A DNA stretch of 5,015 bases from a bacterium (GTDB taxonomy: Bacteria > UBP14 > UBA6098 > B30-G16): NCBI GenBank assembly GCA_030620455.1, contig JAUXEQ010000135.1, positions 1 through 5,015 of the forward strand, in the 5' to 3' direction. The position numbers and the translations under genes are program-made. The notes under the pieces are model-generated. The model had not been told where the DNA came from. It saw only the letters and a list, made by a program, of their open reading frames with translations, and did no database searches. Below are positions 1 to 5,015 of the stretch, in pieces; the first letter of the stretch is position 1; the number at the start of each line of letters is the position of its first letter.

Positions 1-123
1 AGCGGATTCATACATATTCGACCATCAAACACAGAACCTATTATTCGTTTTATTGTTGAAGATTCCGATGAATTGAATGCAAAGGAGTTAATTAAAACAG
101 CCTTTAAAAGCATATCTGGCTGA
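1..123 (+). CDS. Phosphohexomutase (phosphoglucosamine/phosphomannomutase family), C-terminal end
   Basis: Only the last 40 codons and the TGA stop are inside the window. Frame 1 reads a short peptide containing HIRPSNTEPIIRFIVED, which is the phosphate-binding loop of domain 4 in the alpha-D-phosphohexomutase superfamily (R-x-S-x-T-E-P). In this family the loop holds the phosphate of the hexose phosphate while the phosphoryl group is moved between C1 and C6 (glucosamine, mannose or glucose phosphates), in the cytoplasm. The RPSNTEP variant is typical of GlmM/ManB-like enzymes of Bacteroidetes-like bacteria and archaea. The substrate cannot be decided from this fragment because the catalytic serine and sugar-binding loops lie upstream. 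If it is GlmM it would supply UDP-GlcNAc precursors for the cell wall. Family assignment is firm; the specific gene name is not given. Confidence 0.85.
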   Translation, partial: SGFIHIRPSNTEPIIRFIVEDSDELNAKELIKTAFKSISG

Positions 124-341
124 CAGGCAAGTACAATTTCGCTTTTCTCTCTTATTATTCTATAAAACATATTACTTAATAATAACCAGTGTATTTTAAG
201 AATTCATTTAAAAAGGTAATATTTTAGATGTCTATGCTAAACATAGTGCTTTTACATTTTTTCCTTGTATTCAAGATTTTCTGTCCTTAACTCATATGTT
301 ATTGTATTTTTACAATTAATTTGTTATATGAGAAAATTGTT

Positions 342-368
342 TTGATATTTAAACTGCACGGATACAAT
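342..368 (+). promoter_or_regulatory. Candidate sigma70-type promoter of the OmpA-like gene
   Basis: TTGATA at 342-347 and TACAAT at 363-368 each match the sigma70 consensus at five of six positions. The spacer is 15 bases, shorter than the usual 16-18, which lowers confidence. Transcription would start near 375 and leave a leader of only about a dozen bases before the ATG at 388. The rest of the 124-387 spacer is AT-rich; I see no convincing terminator for the upstream mutase gene and no RNA gene there. Confidence 0.3.
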
Positions 369-387
369 AGGCAATATTTACGAAAAT

Positions 388-1644
388 ATGAAAATTTTAC
401 TAAAAATTACTTTACTACTAACAATAGTGAGTTGTGCATATGCCGATCTTTCGCTCGAGACAGGAATCGTTCTCAATAAACATGGCGAAATATACGGTTT
501 GGGCTGGTTTGGATTAAAATCAAGATTGACTCCAGGAGTTGCTATTAACGCAGCATTAAAGAAAGAAGGATTTATTGCACCTGAAATCCTTGTGAAATAT
601 AGCGTCCCATTTTCAAAACATTTCAGAACCGATGTTGCTCCAATCGCGGGAATAAGAATAAACAAGGACTCAAAAACTTTTTTTGGTGCATTAAGTATAG
701 TTGGCAGATATTTTCTTTCATCCAAATTTCATGTTAATGTGGGAACAAGGATAGCAATGCCTTTTAAAAACGAAGAGGGTTTCGAAGTAGGGCTAACTGC
801 AGGAATTGAATACAGAATTGGGTTTAAAGACAGTGATAAGGATTGGATCCCTGATAAATCGGATAAATGCCCCAATACACCAGAAGACGCTTTCGTAAAC
901 AAATTCGGTTGTTCTATAGACTCAGATGGAGATGGTGTTTACGATGGAATCGATCAGTGTCCGGAAACTCCAATGGCTGCTTTAGTCGATTCCTTTGGAT
1001 GTCCAACAGACAGCGACGGTGATGGTGTCTTTGATGGGGTTGACCGATGTCCCGATACACCTGGTCATATCAATGTGGACTCAACAGGTTGCCCAAGTGA
1101 CTCTGATATGGATGGTGTACCAGATTTTGCAGACTCATGCGATTTAACTCCAGTAGGAGCAATTGTGGATATTATTGGCTGCCCCCGTGATACCGACGAA
1201 GATGGTGTTATCGACGGTCTTGATCTGTGTCCCAAGACACCGACAGGTTTCGAAGTAGATAGATTCGGATGCCCGAGAGTTCCGCCAATAGAAACTGAAA
1301 TTGTAGATAATCTATATAATAACTCCTTAGAAATTACAGCAACCGCCCTTAACATTCTTCAGCATATAGCATTAAGGCTTCGAGCATATCCAGAACAAAA
1401 AATTACTGCCAGAGTTTATACCGATATTGAAGGAAGTCCCGCAAATAACCGTATGAGAGCAAAAAAAATCGCCGATAAGATTAATGAATTTTTCTTAAAC
1501 CAAGGAGTAAAAAGCGAAACAATAAGCTTCGAACCAATGGGAGAAAAAAATCCAATAATAAAGAAATATGGTTCTGAGGCTATGAAAAAGAACCGAAGAA
1601 TCGTTTTTACTATAGACAATCTTGAACCTCAATCCTCGAATTAA
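388..1644 (+). CDS. Outer-membrane OmpA-like protein with five thrombospondin type 3 repeats
   Basis: This 418-residue protein probably links the outer membrane to the periplasm. Residues 1-19 are a signal peptide (two lysines, a leucine-rich core, AYA before Asp20). Residues 20-146 are strand-rich, alternate polar and hydrophobic residues and end in YRIGF, fitting a small beta-barrel of about eight strands. Residues 148-297 are five consecutive 30-residue repeats with Asp-rich calcium-binding-type loops (DSDGDGV) and two cysteines per unit. Residues about 318-410 are an OmpA-like domain with a TDxxGS motif (Asp346) and a terminal NRRIVFTI strand. The family arginine that pairs with this aspartate to hold peptidoglycan is Ile361 here, so wall binding may be weak or altered. 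I see no Shine-Dalgarno sequence before the ATG, only A-rich bases. The gene stands alone, with spacers of more than 260 bases on both sides. Architecture is clear; the exact role (structural or adhesive) is inference. Confidence 0.88.
   Translation: MKILLKITLLLTIVSCAYADLSLETGIVLNKHGEIYGLGWFGLKSRLTPGVAINAALKKEGFIAPEILVKYSVPFSKHFRTDVAPIAGIRINKDSKTFFGALSIVGRYFLSSKFHVNVGTRIAMPFKNEEGFEVGLTAGIEYRIGFKDSDKDWIPDKSDKCPNTPEDAFVNKFGCSIDSDGDGVYDGIDQCPETPMAALVDSFGCPTDSDGDGVFDGVDRCPDTPGHINVDSTGCPSDSDMDGVPDFADSCDLTPVGAIVDIIGCPRDTDEDGVIDGLDLCPKTPTGFEVDRFGCPRVPPIETEIVDNLYNNSLEITATALNILQHIALRLRAYPEQKITARVYTDIEGSPANNRMRAKKIADKINEFFLNQGVKSETISFEPMGEKNPIIKKYGSEAMKKNRRIVFTIDNLEPQSSN
829..1278 (+). repeat. Five tandem 90-base units encoding thrombospondin type 3 repeats
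   Basis: Units begin at 829, 919, 1009, 1099 and 1189, each exactly 30 codons with no insertions or deletions. The protein pattern is D-S-D-x-D-G-V-x-D-x-x-D-x-C-P-x-T-P, then a short variable stretch, then V-D-x-x-G-C-P. Every unit keeps two cysteines 14 residues apart. Units 2 and 3 are closest to consensus. Unit 1 has DKDWIPD in the loop, and unit 4 has lost the CP proline (CDLTP). At DNA level the units have diverged strongly, so this is an old protein repeat and not a recent tandem duplication. Such repeats usually bind calcium and form a rigid spacer between barrel and OmpA domain. Confidence 0.9.
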
Positions 1645-1969
1645 TATAAACTTTACAAATCTTTCTAAATTATTAATATTATTATACCAAAATAGAAAGC
1701 TCACTCTAGAGCAACAAAACTCTATAATGCTATAAACGTTAGATTCACTACGAGACTGAAATATACATCGAAGCTCATTTGATTTATTAACAGGCTAGGA
1801 CCCAAAGAAAAATCGCATATTTCTTATCCATAATTTTATCGGATTCTAAACCCAAAATGCATTTGATAAAAAATATTAACATTTATAGATCTTTTTATCT
1901 TTGCCCAGTGTTGGATAAAGACTATTATAATAATTTTTGGTAGAGCATTAATGAAATGAGGAAAATTTC
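1645..1969. other. AT-rich spacer between the OmpA-like gene and purA
   Basis: This 325-base stretch has no credible coding frame; the few ATGs lead to ORFs of a handful of codons. It contains small AT-rich inverted repeats (for example AAGAAA at 1805-1810 with TTTCTT at 1820-1825, and GCTC at 1699-1702 with GAGC at 1709-1712), but none has the GC-rich stem and T-run of an intrinsic terminator. The last 110 bases hold the candidate promoters and the start-codon inverted repeat of purA, listed separately. I recognise no riboswitch or small RNA. Confidence 0.6.
1863..1931 (+). promoter_or_regulatory. Candidate promoter region of the purA operon (competing placements)
   Basis: Three overlapping candidates can be read. 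First, TTGATA at 1863-1868 with TATAGA at 1884-1889 (15-base spacer). Second, a perfect TATAAT at 1926-1931 with TTGCCC at 1901-1906 (19-base spacer), which would start transcription near 1938 and give a leader of about 30 bases carrying the start-codon hairpin. Third, TATCTTTG at 1896-1903, which matches the Bacteroidetes -7 element TAnnTTTG, but no TTTG lies at the expected distance upstream. A promoter in this spacer is likely; which candidate is used cannot be decided from sequence. Confidence 0.3.
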
Positions 1970-1971
1970 AT
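1951..1971 (+). promoter_or_regulatory. Inverted repeat enclosing the purA ribosome binding site and start codon
   Basis: ATGAAAT at 1951-1957 is the exact reverse complement of ATTTCAT at 1965-1971, with a seven-base loop GAGGAAA between. The loop holds the Shine-Dalgarno GAGG (1958-1961, eight bases before the start). The second arm contains the first two bases of the purA ATG (1970-1972). In mRNA this could form a small hairpin that displays the Shine-Dalgarno but pairs part of the start codon. The stem has only one G-C pair, so it is weak. The GAGG spacing supports the chosen ATG. The repeat is seen directly; a regulatory role is inference. Confidence 0.4.
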
Positions 1972-3250
1972 GGCAAAACTTGACAATATCATTGTGGTTG
2001 GGCTCTTTTGGGGAGATGAAGGCAAAGCTAAAATAATAGATTATCTCTCTAAAGCAGTGGAAATTATAATAAGATTCCAGGGTGGAGCTAATGCTGGGCA
2101 TTCTGTTGAGATCGACGGAAAAAGATATGTTCTTCATCAAGTTCCAACAGGCATTCTCAGACCCGAAAAACAATGCATAATGGGTGCAGGAACAGTTATT
2201 AATCTTCAAAGTCTTATAGAAGAATTGCATACTCTTGAAAGTCAAGGTATCGAATGGCGTGGCAGATTATCTATCGATCCAAGAGCACATATTGTATTAC
2301 CTTACCACAAACAGATCGAGAAAATTTTTGAATCTCATCACAAAATCGGTACAACTATTCGAGGTATCGGACCTGCATATAGCGACAAAGCCTTGCGGAT
2401 TGGGATAAGAATCGGGGAATTGTCTCTTGGCATTCCTCAAATCGAAAAGAAATTAGATCAATGGATTAAGAATGTTGGTGTCCTGTATTCACAGTATTAC
2501 AACTTTGAATTTCAATCACCGAGAATCGTTGCCAAAGACCTTATGGAATCGATGCAATTTTTAGGAAATATTGTAATCGATAAAACCATGTATCTCGACG
2601 AAATAGCCCGAACGAAAGGCGGAATTCTCGCAGAAGGCGCACAAGGAACAATGCTCTCTATTAACTGGGGAACTTATCCATACGTAACGAGCTCAGAGAC
2701 AATAGCCGGCGGTTCTGCAGAAAGTCTTTGTATGGATTTGCGACTGTTCGATAGGATAGTTGGGGTTTCAAAGGCATTCTGCACAAGAGTAGGCATGGGT
2801 GCTTTCCCTACCGAAGGCGACGAAAATACTCAAAGGAAACTTCGAGGCTCCGGAGAAAAGGACACCGACGAGTTCGGAGCAACCACTGGCAGACCAAGGC
2901 GTTGTGGTTGGCTCGATGGCGTTGTTTTAAAAAATTCCTCACGCATTAATGGCATCGACGAACTTGCTCTTACTAAATTGGATGTATTATCAGGTATTAA
3001 TCCAATAAAATTAGCTGTCGAATACAAATCGTTGCGTTTTAATATTCCTTCTTTACATAGTGAATTAGAAAATGTTGAGCCTATTTATGAGAACTTTGAA
3101 GGTTTTAATGGAAACATAACAGAAATTCGAAACTGGGAAGATATTCCTAAGAACGCAAAACTTTACATTAGGCGAATTCAAGAGCTTTCTGGCTCACCTG
3201 TCAAATTCATTGGCGTTGGTCCGGATCGAGAAGATATTATTACAATATAG
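1970..3250 (+). CDS. purA: Adenylosuccinate synthetase
   Basis: PurA joins IMP and aspartate using GTP to make adenylosuccinate, the first committed step from IMP to AMP, in the cytoplasm. The 426 residues match the usual length of about 430. Visible landmarks are the N-terminal WGDEGKAK GTP loop (Asp16, Lys19), GGANAGH with the catalytic His44, GTTIRGIGPAY, EGAQGT (Gln225), GTYPYVTSS, EFGATTGRPRRCGWLD (the aspartate-binding loop), TKLDVLSG (guanine recognition) and GPDR near the end. Residues corresponding to E. coli IMP contacts Asn38, Thr129, Arg143, Gln224 and Thr239 are present. Because the catalytic aspartate is kept, this is not the phage PurZ type, in which it is replaced. Unusual changes sit in near-invariant motifs: GTQW becomes GLFW, GKGK becomes GKAK, TTGR becomes TTIR and TSSN becomes TSSE. 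The start has a good Shine-Dalgarno. It is the first gene of a probable three-gene transcript. Confidence 0.95.
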   Translation: MAKLDNIIVVGLFWGDEGKAKIIDYLSKAVEIIIRFQGGANAGHSVEIDGKRYVLHQVPTGILRPEKQCIMGAGTVINLQSLIEELHTLESQGIEWRGRLSIDPRAHIVLPYHKQIEKIFESHHKIGTTIRGIGPAYSDKALRIGIRIGELSLGIPQIEKKLDQWIKNVGVLYSQYYNFEFQSPRIVAKDLMESMQFLGNIVIDKTMYLDEIARTKGGILAEGAQGTMLSINWGTYPYVTSSETIAGGSAESLCMDLRLFDRIVGVSKAFCTRVGMGAFPTEGDENTQRKLRGSGEKDTDEFGATTGRPRRCGWLDGVVLKNSSRINGIDELALTKLDVLSGINPIKLAVEYKSLRFNIPSLHSELENVEPIYENFEGFNGNITEIRNWEDIPKNAKLYIRRIQELSGSPVKFIGVGPDREDIITI

Positions 3251-3263
3251 ACTCAATATTCTC

Positions 3264-3268
3264 GGAGG
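3264..3268 (+). promoter_or_regulatory. Shine-Dalgarno GGAGG that fixes a GTG start
   Basis: GGAGG lies six bases upstream of GTG at 3275-3277. No ATG in this frame lies near enough to give a complete FAD-binding fold: GGGPAG begins at residue 11, and the next in-frame ATG is at residue 55. The strong site therefore supports GTG as the true start of the oxidoreductase gene. Confidence 0.8.
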
Positions 3269-3274
3269 TTCAAA

Positions 3275-4363
3275 GTGATTCAAGAAGTTGATTTCCTGAT
3301 AATCGGCGGCGGTCCAGCAGGATTAACCGCAAGTTTAAGCGCTACCGATTTTGGGATCGAAACTTACCTTTTAGATGATGGCTTGACACTTGGCGGTCAA
3401 CTTACTAAGCAAACCCACAAATTCTTCGGTTCAAAGATGGAAAGAGCCGGTATAAGAGGATGTGTTATTGGAAAGCAGATGGTTGATGAACTTAGCATGA
3501 GAAAGAATTTTAAATGTTTTCTGCGAACAACAGCTGCAGGACTTTATGAGGACAGGATTTTAACCGCAGTCCGAAACGAAAATGAATGGCTTAAATTCCT
3601 GCCAAAGAGAATCTTAATTGCCACAGGTGCAAGCGAGAGAATGATAGCCTTTCCTGGAAATGATTTGCCGGGTGTTTACGGTGCCGGTGCAGTTCAAACA
3701 CTTATGAATGTATACGGAGTTAAGCCGGGAGAACGCGTTTTGATGATAGGTGCAGGAAATATCGGTCTCATTGTTAGCTATCAACTCATGCAGGCTGGAG
3801 TTAATGTTGCAGGAATTGTTGAGATTACAAATAAAATAGGTGGATATTGGGTTCATGCAAGCAAGATTAGACGGTTGGGTGTGCCTATCCTAACTAATTA
3901 CACCATTGTCGAGGCTCGAGGAGATGAAGTAGTAAATTCGGCAGTAATAGCGAAAGTTGACGAGAACTTTCAAGTTATTCTCGGTTCAGAGATCGAAGTT
4001 CCTGTTGATACTATATGCCTTGCAGTAGGACTTAATCCGACTCTCGAGCTTTTAATACAAGCCGGCATAGAAATGAAATACATTCCCATGCTTGGTGGAG
4101 ATGTTCCACTTAGAGATCATACAATGCGAACAAACATTCCTAACATTTATGTAGCAGGAGATGCTGCTGGTATCGAAGAAGCCTCGAGCGCTATGATTGA
4201 AGGAAACATAGTCGGTCTTGCGGTAACCAAATCTTTAGGAGTAAGTATCCCAGATTTCAATGAAAAAATAGCTTTGTTGCACAATGAACTCAAATCATTG
4301 CGCGCAGGACCATTAAGCGAGAAAATAAAAATTGGACTTAGCAAAGTAACCGTTAATTGGTGA
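3275..4363 (+). CDS. FAD/NAD(P)-dependent oxidoreductase, HcnB/opine/sarcosine-oxidase-alpha-like, stand-alone form
   Basis: This 362-residue flavoprotein has two nucleotide-binding folds. Residues 5-35 carry GGGPAG (11-16) and an acidic strand end (DD at 34-35) for FAD; ATG at 116-118 and AGD at 294-296 complete the FAD site. GAGNIG at 159-164 starts the NAD(P) fold, and Glu183 at its second strand suggests NADH (inference). The stretches GGQLTKQTHKFFGS (40-53) and LPGVYGAGAVQTLMNVYG (131-148) are hallmarks of the family containing HcnB, opine/octopine oxidase subunit A and sarcosine-oxidase-alpha-like proteins, which oxidise amines or imino acids. No CxxC is present, so it is not thioredoxin reductase. 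It lacks the C-terminal cysteine-rich [2Fe-2S] domain found in longer HcnB/OoxA proteins. Start is GTG with a strong Shine-Dalgarno. It follows purA by 24 bases and precedes the lipoprotein gene by 15. The substrate is unknown, and no partner subunit is visible here. Confidence 0.85.
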   Translation: MIQEVDFLIIGGGPAGLTASLSATDFGIETYLLDDGLTLGGQLTKQTHKFFGSKMERAGIRGCVIGKQMVDELSMRKNFKCFLRTTAAGLYEDRILTAVRNENEWLKFLPKRILIATGASERMIAFPGNDLPGVYGAGAVQTLMNVYGVKPGERVLMIGAGNIGLIVSYQLMQAGVNVAGIVEITNKIGGYWVHASKIRRLGVPILTNYTIVEARGDEVVNSAVIAKVDENFQVILGSEIEVPVDTICLAVGLNPTLELLIQAGIEMKYIPMLGGDVPLRDHTMRTNIPNIYVAGDAAGIEEASSAMIEGNIVGLAVTKSLGVSIPDFNEKIALLHNELKSLRAGPLSEKIKIGLSKVTVNW

Positions 4364-4378
4364 ACTGAGGGGGTTAAA

Positions 4379-5015
4379 ATGCGAAGGTTATGGGTTTTGT
4401 CAGTGTTAATTTTTTTGGTAATAATAAACTCTGGATGCGCACCTAAACGAGAAATCATCTTTCCACGTCCTCCCAGCATTTCAGAAGTGGAACTACTCGA
4501 CTCACTATTGACAATGGATAATGCCCTTGAAAGTGTGATGATATCTGGTCAGGGGATAATCGATTTCGGAGAAGAGAAGGACAGATTTACAATAAATCAA
4601 ATTGTCCGGCGTAGCGATAATATGTTGAATTTACATATCGATGGACCGATGGGGATGACCTTAGCAATTGGTTGGTTTTGCCGATCAGAAGTCTTATGCA
4701 TCTATATTCCCTATAAAAATGCTGCGTTGTGGACACCTTTAGGTAAATCTGAGGAAGATGTTCTTGTTCCGCCTGATCGCGACAAATTAGTGGATATTTT
4801 ATCCGGAAGTACACCTATTGCACATTTTGCAGATTCCCTCATCTCTTTCGAAAAGGTTGAAACGGGTTATTATCTCACATTTAAAAAGAATAACGAAGTT
4901 TTTGTGGCTTTTGTAAGACCTAATCCCTGGCATATAGCAAATTATCAATATTCAAGGCTCGATAACAATAAATCGCTAATCGATGTTACTTTAGGCGAAG
5001 GCCAAGTTACAAACG
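4379..5015 (+). CDS. LolB/DUF4292-like outer-membrane lipoprotein, 3' end missing
   Basis: The frame stays open from ATG 4379 to the window edge (212 codons, no stop), so the C-terminus is missing. Residues 1-20 are a lipoprotein signal: MRRLW, a hydrophobic core and NSGC with Cys20 as the likely lipidated residue. Asn at -3 is unusual for a lipobox, but Ser-Gly-Cys is typical. Ala follows the cysteine, so there is no enteric-type inner-membrane retention signal. Residues about 52-115 read like the strand-rich start of a LolA/LolB-type fold (VMISGQGIIDF, LHIDGPMGMTLAIGW). DRDKLVDILSGSTPIAHFADSL-like sequence at about 134-155 resembles the LolB segment around its LTGxPxP region. Such proteins accept lipoproteins and insert them into the outer membrane. 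A GAGGGGG Shine-Dalgarno at 4367-4373 supports the start. It is 15 bases after the oxidoreductase gene, so probably co-transcribed. LolB-like is a fold-level guess; an uncharacterised lipoprotein is the fallback. Confidence 0.7.
   Translation, partial: MRRLWVLSVLIFLVIINSGCAPKREIIFPRPPSISEVELLDSLLTMDNALESVMISGQGIIDFGEEKDRFTINQIVRRSDNMLNLHIDGPMGMTLAIGWFCRSEVLCIYIPYKNAALWTPLGKSEEDVLVPPDRDKLVDILSGSTPIAHFADSLISFEKVETGYYLTFKKNNEVFVAFVRPNPWHIANYQYSRLDNNKSLIDVTLGEGQVTN

Noticed and set aside
232..246. Inverted repeat CTATG / CATAG with a five-base loop, followed by T-rich sequence, as terminator of the mutase gene
   Set aside because: The stem is only five pairs with two G-C pairs, and the downstream T-run is interrupted, so it is too weak to call an intrinsic terminator.
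829..1278. CRISPR-like or recent tandem DNA repeat
   Set aside because: The 90-base period is explained by protein repeats; the units differ widely at DNA level and lie within an open frame.
1065..1355. Minus-strand open frames, including this one opposite the repeat region and others opposite purA and the oxidoreductase gene
   Set aside because: They are shadows of strongly supported plus-strand genes, with no family signature or ribosome site of their own.
1805..1825. AAGAAA / TTTCTT inverted repeat in the second spacer
   Set aside because: Six AT-rich pairs with a nine-base loop and no T-tract; expected by chance in such AT-rich DNA.
1970..3250. PurZ-like (2-aminoadenine) synthetase instead of PurA
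   Set aside because: The catalytic aspartate of WGDEGK is present, whereas PurZ replaces it, and IMP-binding residues are kept; the bacterial purine role is simpler.
3275..4363. Thioredoxin reductase
   Set aside because: The two-fold FAD/NAD(P) layout is similar, but there is no redox CxxC between the domains, and the LPGVYGAGAVQTLMN motif belongs to the HcnB/sarcosine-oxidase-alpha-like family.

Overview
The window looks like chromosomal DNA from an AT-rich, Gram-negative (two-membrane) bacterium. The envelope proteins support this: an OmpA-like protein with thrombospondin type 3 repeats and a LolB-like lipoprotein. The combination is common in the Fibrobacteres-Chlorobi-Bacteroidetes (FCB) group and nearby uncultured phyla such as Marinimicrobia, Cloacimonetes and WOR-3. 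That placement is inferred from protein style and cannot be narrowed further from sequence alone. All supported genes are on the plus strand. I see no mobile element, CRISPR array, tRNA or rRNA.

Layout: 1-123 is the last 40 codons of a phosphohexomutase (GlmM/ManB type). 124-387 is an AT-rich spacer with a candidate promoter near its end. 388-1644 encodes a secreted 418-residue outer-membrane protein: a short beta-barrel, five 30-residue calcium-binding-type repeats and an OmpA-like C-terminal domain. 1645-1969 is a second AT-rich spacer with candidate promoters, ending in an inverted repeat that surrounds the purA ribosome binding site and start codon. 1970-3250 encodes adenylosuccinate synthetase (PurA). 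3275-4363 encodes a small FAD/NAD(P)-dependent oxidoreductase of the sarcosine/opine/cyanide-synthase (HcnB-like) type. From 4379 to the edge runs an incomplete LolB/DUF4292-like lipoprotein gene.

The last three genes are separated by only 24 and 15 bases, and each has a good Shine-Dalgarno sequence, so they probably form one transcript. Their functions (purine synthesis, amine/imino-acid-type redox chemistry, envelope lipoprotein handling) do not form one obvious pathway. The OmpA-like gene is separate and has no visible Shine-Dalgarno sequence.

I did not find a clearly new system. The points most worth checking are an OmpA-like domain whose peptidoglycan-binding arginine is replaced by isoleucine, a PurA with several changes in near-invariant motifs but intact catalytic residues, the start-codon inverted repeat of purA, and an oxidoreductase subunit with no visible iron-sulfur partner.
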